Of a stretch of 5,213 bases of DNA, positions 1 through 5,213 are shown piece after piece. Source of the DNA: Bacteroidales bacterium (GTDB lineage Bacteria; Bacteroidota; Bacteroidia; Bacteroidales; UBA10428); contig DNTK01000120.1 in the NCBI GenBank assembly GCA_003508755.1, positions 1 through 5,213 of the forward strand, written 5' to 3'. Made by a program: the position numbers and the translations under genes. A model generated the notes under the pieces. It did no database searches, was not told where the DNA came from, and saw nothing but the letters and a program-made list of their open reading frames with translations. The first letter of the stretch is position 1. Each line of letters opens with the position of its first letter.

Positions 1-30
1 CCGGAGAGTAATTACGATTTTATTCTTCAT
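1..30 (-). CDS. Start of a further operon gene, cut by the left edge
   Basis: An ATG on the minus strand at 30-28 opens a frame with no stop up to the window edge, giving MKNKIVITLR. It lies 29 bases downstream of the DUF302 gene's stop codon, in the same direction, which fits a fourth gene of the leftward operon. The basic start running into hydrophobic residues looks like the N-terminus of a small membrane protein. DoxX-family proteins in Bacteroidota often begin in a similar way, but ten residues cannot identify a family and this is only a guess. The upstream bases are A-rich with no Shine-Dalgarno sequence, as for the other genes here. Confidence 0.4.
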   Translation of the reverse strand, partial: MKNKIVITLR

Positions 31-59
31 TGTATTCGTTTTTATTGAAAGCTGGTAAA

Positions 60-539
60 CTATTTAATAACTGCTTCAAGTATAGCTTCATTTTCTGCAG
101 AGGCATCCGACATTACATCGGCAATAATACCTCCCATTGTTCCGGCCATTAAGCCTGAGTTCATTCGTGAAACATAGACTTTACCGTCATGCTTCTCATA
201 AATAGCCACACGGCAGGGCATCATGGATGAAACTACACGTTCATCACTCTCTTTCAAGATTTTGTTTGCATGGTCGGGATGGCACAATTCAAATACCTTA
301 ACAGCTTTTACATCGTTTCCGAATTTAGCCATTGTTTTTTGTAAGTCATGTACAGCAGGCAATTTCCAGTTGTGTGCCTTTACAGACTCTTCGAATTTGG
401 CTACTGTTTCGTCAAAAGAGGCATATTTACTCTCACTTTCGACAAGCATCATGCCTGGTGCCATCTGATAAATAGTAAAAAGCATAACTAATGCGCCAAA
501 AATAAGGCCGCTTATTCCATAAATAATGTTCTTCTTCAT
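60..539 (-). CDS. Membrane-anchored DUF302 domain protein
   Basis: A 159-residue protein. Residues about 5-26 form one hydrophobic segment after a KK start, so it is probably an N-terminal anchor or uncleaved signal with the rest outside the cytoplasmic membrane. Residues about 33-159 match the DUF302 family: a Phe-Asp-Glu-Thr-Val helix start near residue 42, an ELCHPDHA motif at 84-91 (Cys86, His87, His90), and MMPCRVAIYE at 106-115 (Cys109). The two conserved cysteines plus histidines suggest a metal or redox/sulfur site, but the biochemical role of the family is not established. It ends with TAG. It lies 62 bp downstream of the transporter gene on the same strand with no recognisable promoter in the gap, so co-transcription is likely. 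Family assignment is firm; function is unknown. Confidence 0.88.
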   Translation of the reverse strand: MKKNIIYGISGLIFGALVMLFTIYQMAPGMMLVESESKYASFDETVAKFEESVKAHNWKLPAVHDLQKTMAKFGNDVKAVKVFELCHPDHANKILKESDERVVSSMMPCRVAIYEKHDGKVYVSRMNSGLMAGTMGGIIADVMSDASAENEAILEAVIK

Positions 540-601
540 AATGTGATATTTAATTGATTCTATATTTATTCTATTTTATTTTCTAGTAGCACTCCTCTTA
601 A

Positions 602-1612
602 TTATGCTACATTCTGCTTAATTAAGGTTTCATTCGAAGGTTGCTGTTTATCTTGAGACTTTCCAAAAAATCGATCGGTATATTTTACAAACCATGCCGC
701 CGATGGTACCTGAATAATAAATGCCATAGCAATGATAATAGCTATTTCGGAACCCTCTTGCTTGAATACCGCCATGGCAATAGCCAACGCAATAGATAAA
801 TTCCGCATTACTGTACCATAGACCAGGGCAATACTATCGGCTCTCTTAAAAAAAAGTTTCCCAACCAAAGTGCTAACCGAGAATATTACCAAATAAAGAA
901 CTACCAATGGTATCAGGTAAGTAAGCAGCATAGTAGGGTTTTCGACGATGCTCCTTGATTTTAAAGCCATGGCAATAAAAACAATTCCAAACACACCAAT
1001 TATCGACTTGGGTGGAAAAAGTTGTTTTATTTCTTTCTGATATTTATCCTGACCAAACCTTTTAATGAGAATTCGCTGGGTCCAGAAACCAAAAAACATG
1101 GGTAAAAAAACAACAATGACAATTTGTTTAAATACCTTAAGCATTGGTATATCAATAGTAGCTCCTACCAGTGCCTGCAGGTAAAAAGGAGTTAGTATGG
1201 AGCCTAAGATCAGTCCAAACACAGTCATTTTAACAGCAGCCGGCATATTGCCTTTTGCAAAACCTGTCCATGATATAGTCATCCCAGATGTTGGAATAAG
1301 AGAGATAAGCAAAATACCTATTATCACCAGGGGCGAGTTGGGGAAAAAGAGTTTACCCACAAAAAAACCGATAACAGGAACTGTAAGGAAGTTTATTAGC
1401 TGGGTTGCAGTAAGAACTTTTCCATCACCCTTAGAAAATACTTTTTTGATATTTAACGTTACCATCATAGGGTACACCATAACAAAAGTCATGGGCAAAA
1501 TGGCAGCTTTTAAGGGTGCTGGATTGAGAAAGTAACCATATACTAAACCTAACAGCATAAATGCGGGAATGGTCCATGTCAGGTTTTTTGAACTTAAAAG
1601 TGATAATCTCAT
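602..1612 (-). CDS. BASS/Acr3-like transporter without the arsenite-site cysteine
   Basis: A 336-residue integral membrane protein with about ten hydrophobic segments (roughly 13-30, 34-52, 72-90, 95-115, 125-147, 160-180, 204-220, 228-255, 260-285, 288-308). This is the fold of the bile acid:sodium symporter superfamily, and it is closest in pattern to the Acr3 arsenite permeases. In Acr3 the fourth helix carries an A-P-C-x-A-M motif and the ninth an N-x-x-E-L-A-I-A motif, whose Cys and Glu are essential. The corresponding stretches here are IPTSGM (106-111) and RNLSIALAIA (270-279), putting Thr108 and Ser273 at those places. The whole protein has no cysteine. It starts one base after the stop of the upstream NifX-like gene (TAA-A-ATG), so translation is probably coupled. 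Automatic tools will likely call it an arsenic resistance protein, but the substrate is better left open. No arsR or arsC is seen nearby. Confidence 0.85.
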   Translation of the reverse strand: MRLSLLSSKNLTWTIPAFMLLGLVYGYFLNPAPLKAAILPMTFVMVYPMMVTLNIKKVFSKGDGKVLTATQLINFLTVPVIGFFVGKLFFPNSPLVIIGILLISLIPTSGMTISWTGFAKGNMPAAVKMTVFGLILGSILTPFYLQALVGATIDIPMLKVFKQIVIVVFLPMFFGFWTQRILIKRFGQDKYQKEIKQLFPPKSIIGVFGIVFIAMALKSRSIVENPTMLLTYLIPLVVLYLVIFSVSTLVGKLFFKRADSIALVYGTVMRNLSIALAIAMAVFKQEGSEIAIIIAMAFIIQVPSAAWFVKYTDRFFGKSQDKQQPSNETLIKQNVA

Positions 1613-1613
1613 T

Positions 1614-1964
1614 TTATTGTTTTTTCGTTATTTCGCTAATTATTTCTTGATTAGACCGCAACCTGCCATCCAGGTAATCATTAATTATTGCTTCAGGCGA
1701 TTGAATTTCAATGCCAACGAATAAATTAATTTTACAAGACGTAAACAACCCGATTATCTGCTTTCTAATCTTATTGGTGACAATATCAGTGATGCCTAAT
1801 GAAGAAGCCCACTCTGGCAGCAATTCTGAATTTTCTTCCCCCAGGAAAACAGCAGTCGTTTCTTCAACCATGCCTTTGTTAATATCAAAAATCTGACAAA
1901 AGTCGCATTGACCAAAATACTCACTGAGTCTTCCTTCCTTTATCGGTATGGCTATTCGTTTCAT
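1614..1964 (-). CDS. NifX/NifB-type FeMo-cofactor-binding-fold small protein
   Basis: A 116-residue soluble protein matching the dinitrogenase iron-molybdenum cofactor biosynthesis family (NifX, NifY, C-terminal NifB). The start is typical: MKRIAIPIKEGRLSEYFG, then C20 and an IFDI strand. The later segments also fit: LPEWASSLGITDIV near 49-62, a CKINLFVG strand at 77-84, and a YLDGRL tail at 97-102. Two points are odd. The usual Gly-Gly-Met-Gly loop after the I/V-V strand is replaced by TNKIRKQIIG (63-72). Cys20 is paired with Cys23 in a C-D-F-C motif. It is the first gene of the leftward operon, behind a candidate promoter. No nif genes are in the window, so nitrogenase assembly is unlikely. 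Stand-alone relatives are often guessed to bind metal or Fe-S clusters. The family is fairly secure; the role is unknown. Confidence 0.8.
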   Translation of the reverse strand: MKRIAIPIKEGRLSEYFGQCDFCQIFDINKGMVEETTAVFLGEENSELLPEWASSLGITDIVTNKIRKQIIGLFTSCKINLFVGIEIQSPEAIINDYLDGRLRSNQEIISEITKKQ

Positions 1965-1983
1965 TGAATAAGTTTTTGAAAAG

Positions 1984-1991
1984 CAAAAGTA
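1984..1991 (-). promoter_or_regulatory. Candidate -7 box for the leftward operon
   Basis: Read on the minus strand this is TACTTTTG, an exact match to the Bacteroidota -7 consensus TAnnTTTG. It would put transcription start near 1980 and leave a leader of about 16 bases before the NifX-like ATG at 1964, with no Shine-Dalgarno sequence. The -33 TTG is poor: the nearest TTG (CAA at 2015-2017 on the plus strand) lies 23 bp away, at the long end of the usual spacing. A weak -33 box would fit an activator-dependent promoter, but that is inference. Confidence 0.45.
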
Positions 1992-2020
1992 TGATTAGAT
2001 TGTAATTGAAACGACAATAA

Positions 2021-2033
2021 ATACTTGAAGTAT
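2021..2033. promoter_or_regulatory. Perfect 13-bp palindrome, candidate operator
   Basis: ATACTT-G-AAGTAT is a perfect inverted repeat around one central base. Its centre lies about 47 bases upstream of the inferred start of the leftward operon, roughly where a Crp/Fnr-type activator would bind. It does not match the textbook Fnr (TTGAT-N4-ATCAA) or Crp (TGTGA-N6-TCACA) sites, so any link to the adjacent regulator rests on position alone. Palindromes of this size can occur by chance in AT-rich DNA. Confidence 0.35.
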
Positions 2034-2047
2034 GCCAAAATAAAAGA

Positions 2048-2081
2048 TATTATTTTATAGTTTTTTAGCTGTAAAATAATA
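2048..2081. repeat. 34-bp inverted repeat in the divergent control region
   Basis: The arms are TATTATTTTATAG (2048-2060) and CTGTAAAATAATA (2069-2081). Twelve of 13 positions pair, the exception being a T/G at 2058/2071, around an 8-base loop TTTTTTAG. The repeat lies upstream of both inferred promoters, so neither main transcript should include it. A DNA operator or cruciform-type element is therefore more likely than a transcription terminator. It is the strongest symmetric element in the gap between the leftward operon and the regulator. Confidence 0.5.
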
Positions 2082-2094
2082 GAATAACTTTTTA

Positions 2095-2127
2095 TTTGCA
2101 GCAGATTCAGCACAATGATTAATTTTG
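2095..2127 (+). promoter_or_regulatory. Bacteroidota-type promoter for the Crp/Fnr gene
   Basis: TTTG at 2095-2098 and TAATTTTG at 2120-2127 match the -33 (TTTG) and -7 (TAnnTTTG) elements of Bacteroidota primary-sigma promoters. The 21-bp spacer is within the accepted range. Transcription would begin near 2131, only about ten bases before the ATG at 2141, giving an almost leaderless message. The placement supports ATG 2141 as the ancestral start of the regulator and not a start beyond the in-frame stop. Confidence 0.5.
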
Positions 2128-2140
2128 TAGCTGCACAAGA

Positions 2141-2845
2141 ATGAAAATTCCAAGATTGGAAAAAACAAATAACCCAATAAAATCGATTGAAAATACTTCC
2201 GACTGCTTTCAATACCTGTCGTAGGAAGATTTAGTAATACTTCAGGATAAGAAACGGCAGATTCAGTACCTGAAAGGTGAAACACTTTTTAAGCAGGGCG
2301 CCTTTGCACCTTATGTGTTGTATGTCATCGAGGGAGTTGTTAAAGTATACCTGCAAACAGGTCACAGCAAACAAATCAGTATCCGGCTGGCCAAGAAAGG
2401 AGATTTCCTGGCATTCTCGTCTATTTTTGGAGAAGATGTGTATACCTACTCAGCTGCTGCAATAAAAAATTCTACCATTTGCATGATCGAAAAGGAAGCC
2501 TTAAAGCAATTGCTGATTACTAATCCTGAATTTGCAATGGAGATAACCTCCAGAAACTGTAAAAACGAGAGTCAATATATCGATTTAATTCATACTATTT
2601 CCTACAAGCAGATGAGAGGCAAGCTGGCATCGGCTCTGCTATATCTTTCTTCAAAAGATTTGCTGGAAGAGCAAATATTTCATTATCTAACACGACAGGA
2701 TATTGCCGATTTTGCCAACATTACAGTCGAAAGCACCATTAAGTTCCTGAAAGAATTTGAAAAGGAAAATATTCTAAAACTCGATGGTAAAAACATTGTA
2801 TTGATTGATCTCAAGAAACTCGAACAAATTGGTACTCATGGCTAA
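2141..2845 (+). pseudogene. Crp/Fnr-family regulator interrupted by an in-frame TAG
   Basis: Read from ATG 2141 this is a 234-codon frame of the usual family length with one interruption, TAG at codon 28. The first 27 residues (MKIPRLEKTNNP..., then TSDCFQYLS) are the classic start of Bacteroidota Crp/Fnr proteins. Directly after the stop the protein resumes with EDLVIL, where relatives read LS-x-E-E/D-L. The rest is intact: cyclic-nucleotide-binding-type beta roll (about 42-140, with KGETLFKQG and GDFLAFSSIFGE), dimer helix (about 150-170), and winged helix-turn-helix (about 183-212, LTRQDIADFANITVESTIKFL). The next usable start is GTG 2315 (codon 59), which would give a 176-residue protein lacking the first beta strands. 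It diverges from the leftward operon and was probably its regulator. A recent nonsense mutation, a truncated active form, or a base-call error are all possible. Family assignment is secure. Confidence 0.8.
2222..2224 (+). other. In-frame amber codon within the Crp/Fnr reading frame
   Basis: The codon sequence is CTG TCG TAG GAA GAT, in the same frame as ATG 2141 and as the helix-turn-helix downstream. A single base change from CAG, GAG or AAG would explain it, and Gln, Glu or Lys would suit this variable position in relatives. No other stop or frameshift breaks the 234-codon frame. TAG is also the real stop of the DUF302 gene in this window, so amber reassignment is not supported. Confidence 0.85.
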
Positions 2846-2888
2846 TCAATAAATACAGGTATACTTCTTTTCCTGAAAATTTATGAGA

Positions 2889-4196
2889 TTACTTGTCCAC
2901 GGCAACCAATACTTCTCCAAAAGCATTACCGCTGCTGCTATGAACTAATTCCAAGGTCCGGCATTCACCTTCAATAAAATCTACATACCCCTCCCATCGA
3001 TACCCCAGGTGAGAATCAGCAGTTAGCAGATAAGTACCAGCAGGCATGAAAACATTCAGGGCTTCCGGCTCATCGCAGTCTATTCCGCCAGGAAAATAGT
3101 CATGAAAATTACCGGCATATTCATTCTCGAAATACACTTTCACACTGCCAATATCTTCCGATGCCCATATAGTTCTTAAGCCTAAGTTATCGGCATAGGG
3201 GTTGGAAGGATTTGTTCCACTGCCACCCTGCAGCACCGAACCATCATCCTGGGGCACATAGTAGCCGGTAAGGGTTATTTGTTTACTGCCTCCGTATACC
3301 GGGCAATAAGAACAATCGAGCATGTCGTAATAAGAAGAATTTTCATGGTAAAGGAGTCCAATGACCGGATTATAAAATTCTACAGCAGTCCAGTCGTAAC
3401 GCTCATCTACATAGCTTTCGCCCCAGTTGTCGGTATGGTGATCGATTCTAAACGCACTAAAATTACCAATACCCAAATCAATCGATGACTCAGCAAAACT
3501 GGTCCTGTCGCCAGGAAATGAAAAGAACAAGGTGAAGTTACTGGCCGATGAATTAACAAAATCAAGGTAGGGTCTTGCAGTTGCTATCTTATCTGCTTCT
3601 GTTGTGATTTTTACATATTCGCCTTCCTTATGAACAATATACAGGCGATCGGCAAAACGCATGTTGTTGAAATATCGCTTGCCTGTTGCACGAAGGGTGA
3701 TGATCTCTTCGCCATTTGAGCCGGGTGAGATATCTTCAACCACCACATTCATGGTTCCTTCGCTGTAACTTGAACGTGAACCGTTTTCTGTCTTTTCAGA
3801 TTGAATAAAATATACCCACTGGGTGGTTTCACTTACCTGAAAAATACTGGGCGGGATATTTACCGTAATGGTTATATTGTCATCATCTTCAAGACCTTTT
3901 GTATCGGTCACAGTTAAGGAAACATTGTATACTCCCTCGCTGCTAAAAGTTTTTGCATAGCTTACACCCGAGTAATTGGTTCCATCGTTAAAATCCCAAT
4001 AATAGGTAAGATCATCTCCATCCGGATCCACAGAACCCGAAGCATCGAAATTAACTGTTAAAGGTTTGTTACCTGTTGTAACATCAGCAGCAATATTTGC
4101 CACAGGTGAACCGTTGGCTGCTTCATTATCCTTTTTACAAGCAAGCAAACAACATCCTATAAACACATACAATGTTATTCTGATTAAATTTTTCAT
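2889..4196 (-). CDS. PKD-domain surface lipoprotein
   Basis: A 435-residue secreted lipoprotein. Residues 1-20 are a type II signal with lipobox L17-L18-A19-Cys20. The following KKDNE resembles the charged export signal that takes Bacteroidota lipoproteins to the cell surface. A PKD domain spans about 31-113, with DPDGDDLTYYWDFNDG at 57-72 and the closing YNVSLTVTD strand at 90-98. Residues about 117-318 form an unassigned beta-rich region with a Cys295-x-x-Cys298 pair. After a Gly/Ser/Asn linker, a C-terminal domain (about 335-420) carries Cys374 and Cys412 with conserved-looking Gly and Trp positions, perhaps a disulfide. I do not recognise an enzyme. It follows the fibronectin-III gene after 15 bp, with a purine-rich AAAGAAAG before the ATG, so the two are probably one transcript. 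Role: adhesion or binding of extracellular polymers is plausible but inferred. Confidence 0.85.
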   Translation of the reverse strand: MKNLIRITLYVFIGCCLLACKKDNEAANGSPVANIAADVTTGNKPLTVNFDASGSVDPDGDDLTYYWDFNDGTNYSGVSYAKTFSSEGVYNVSLTVTDTKGLEDDDNITITVNIPPSIFQVSETTQWVYFIQSEKTENGSRSSYSEGTMNVVVEDISPGSNGEEIITLRATGKRYFNNMRFADRLYIVHKEGEYVKITTEADKIATARPYLDFVNSSASNFTLFFSFPGDRTSFAESSIDLGIGNFSAFRIDHHTDNWGESYVDERYDWTAVEFYNPVIGLLYHENSSYYDMLDCSYCPVYGGSKQITLTGYYVPQDDGSVLQGGSGTNPSNPYADNLGLRTIWASEDIGSVKVYFENEYAGNFHDYFPGGIDCDEPEALNVFMPAGTYLLTADSHLGYRWEGYVDFIEGECRTLELVHSSSGNAFGEVLVAVDK

Positions 4197-4211
4197 GGCT
4201 TTCTTTTTTTA

Positions 4212-5213
4212 TTACTGAGCTGTATACAGAATAGTTGGCCAGCTTGCCGGGCCATTGTTTTGGTAAAACTGCCCAAACGGGTACCAGAGGGTAATAACTT
4301 CGCACCCACCACAATGTTGAAAAGTCAGGTAGGAGCTGTACACCGGCCAATCGACCAAACTAACAGTACCTGATGCTATGGGGGTTCCGTCGTCGTATAG
4401 TGTCCAACTGCCATTACTGTTGTAGGTATAGGTGGCAAAATGAATTCCCGCATAGGCATCCCAATATTCACCTGTCCAATTTCTTGAGCCGGAGAAATTA
4501 GTAAGCATTTGTGCAATAGTCGGATTCTCAAAGGTGATGGTTGTATTAGCACCAACAGTAACATTCGTAGTTCCTACCAAATAAAACCAGACATCCCGGT
4601 AGGTATCATCCCAAAATCCTACCCCGAGATAGTAACTAACTGAACCTGATGATGAAAATTCAAATGTGTATTCACCCTGCGGGTAAATAGCTTCTCCGGT
4701 GGCAGCCTGTTGTTGATCATTCAACCGGATGTCAATCATGTTGTAACTTGAATTATTCACAATGGTTAAATCGGCCGTTTGCGCAGGAGTATTTACAGCC
4801 ACGCTTATCACATCGGTATAGTTGGTCCAGCCTGTTGCATTGTAAGCCCTCGCCCTGTAGTAATAAGTTCCGGTACTTCGGCTTAAATTAAATGTATATG
4901 ATGTGGGGCGCTGGTTCCAGGGTGAATTATCAATCTCTGCAAATCCTGATGACGGTGAGGTGGATTCTTCCAATACAAACCTGTCCGAAGTGGATCCAAG
5001 CATTCCAGGCCAGCTGTAGGTAACTGTAAGGGAGAAATCACCCGATGAAGTGGATGGACCCGACAACTCTATAGGATTAGCGGTTTGCACTGTTACCGGA
5101 ACCTCCTCGGAAAAAGCTGATGTGCCACCATCGTTAAAGGCGGCAACCCGGTATTTGTAGAGGTTTCCCTGTATGACATCCCCATCGGAATAGCTGGTTG
5201 TATTGGCCCCTTG
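4212..5213 (-). CDS. Secreted fibronectin-III repeat protein, N-terminus beyond the window
   Basis: The frame is open from the right edge to a TAA at 4214-4212, giving 333 visible residues. A GTG at 5090-5088 is not a credible start: the 41 codons before it continue a fibronectin-III domain (YKYRVAAFNDGG, then SAFSEEVPVTV). A second such domain covers fragment residues about 46-141, ending TYYYRARAYNATGW...DVISVAV. Residues about 147-333 form a beta-rich, aromatic-rich C-terminal region of no family I recognise, with a Cys-Gly-Gly-Cys motif near 301-304. The C-terminus (WPTILYTAQ) shows no obvious type IX secretion sorting domain. The gene lies 15 bp upstream of the PKD lipoprotein gene and is probably co-transcribed. 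The repeat architecture points to an extracellular or surface protein; its ligand is unknown and the signal peptide lies outside the window. Confidence 0.85.
   Translation of the reverse strand, partial: QGANTTSYSDGDVIQGNLYKYRVAAFNDGGTSAFSEEVPVTVQTANPIELSGPSTSSGDFSLTVTYSWPGMLGSTSDRFVLEESTSPSSGFAEIDNSPWNQRPTSYTFNLSRSTGTYYYRARAYNATGWTNYTDVISVAVNTPAQTADLTIVNNSSYNMIDIRLNDQQQAATGEAIYPQGEYTFEFSSSGSVSYYLGVGFWDDTYRDVWFYLVGTTNVTVGANTTITFENPTIAQMLTNFSGSRNWTGEYWDAYAGIHFATYTYNSNGSWTLYDDGTPIASGTVSLVDWPVYSSYLTFQHCGGCEVITLWYPFGQFYQNNGPASWPTILYTAQ

Noticed and set aside
1999..2018. ATTGT-N10-ACAAT inverted repeat near the leftward promoter
   Set aside because: The arms are only five bases and the spacing does not fit Crp or Fnr sites. 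It is less convincing than the two neighbouring symmetric elements.
2222..2224. TAG reassigned to an amino acid (alternative code or suppression)
   Set aside because: The DUF302 gene ends at a TAG in this window at the expected family length, and other genes use TAA normally. Nothing here points to a changed code.
2101..2269. Near-identical 13-mers GCAGATTCAGCAC (2101-2113) and GCAGATTCAGTAC (2257-2269)
   Set aside because: The second copy is inside the coding frame and the match is short. There is no other sign of a repeat family, so chance is the simplest explanation.
1961..2285. Two overlapping minus-strand open frames (1961-2212 and 2055-2285) across the control region
   Set aside because: They overlap each other and the start of the Crp/Fnr frame, show no family-like residues, and run through promoter and inverted-repeat DNA. 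They look like chance open frames.
2846..2888. Possible bidirectional terminator between the converging regulator and lipoprotein genes
   Set aside because: Only a 4-bp CAGG/CCTG stem with a 12-base loop and no following T run was found, too weak to call.
4212..4330. Type IX secretion C-terminal sorting domain on the fibronectin-III protein
   Set aside because: The last residues lack the typical glycine-rich, basic-ended pattern of such domains and the end (LYTAQ) does not resemble them.

Overview
The window looks like a chromosomal piece from a member of the Bacteroidota (anaerobic or marine Bacteroidales/Marinilabiliales type). This rests on four things. The DNA is AT-rich with almost no Shine-Dalgarno sequences. 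Both divergent promoters can be read as the Bacteroidota TAnnTTTG -7 box. The Crp/Fnr regulator has the N-terminal form common in that phylum. Secreted PKD and fibronectin-III proteins with a C-K-K-D lipoprotein start are also typical of it. No RNA genes, CRISPR arrays, insertion sequences or transposases were seen.

Left part (1-1964, all on the minus strand): a compact operon read from right to left. It starts with a small NifX/NifB-type FeMo-cofactor-binding-fold protein (1614-1964). One base later comes a 10-helix BASS/Acr3-like transporter (602-1612), then a membrane-anchored DUF302 protein (60-539), then the first ten codons of a further gene running off the left edge (1-30). The transporter resembles the arsenite permease Acr3 but contains no cysteine, and the positions aligned with Acr3's key Cys and Glu are Thr and Ser. 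Arsenite is therefore doubtful as substrate.

Middle (1965-2845): a 176-bp divergent control region and a plus-strand Crp/Fnr regulator. The region holds one candidate promoter per side, a perfect 13-bp palindrome and a 13-bp-arm inverted repeat. The regulator reads as a full-length family member from an ATG at 2141 except for a single in-frame TAG at codon 28. It is either a very young pseudogene, a truncated protein restarted at GTG 2315, or a sequencing error. Its position suggests it once controlled, or still controls, the leftward operon.

Right part (2889-5213, minus strand): a two-gene cell-surface cassette. A protein with at least two fibronectin-III domains (4212 to beyond the right edge, N-terminus missing) is followed after 15 bp by a PKD-domain lipoprotein (2889-4196). 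The lipoprotein converges on the regulator across 43 bp. The two halves of the window have no evident functional link.
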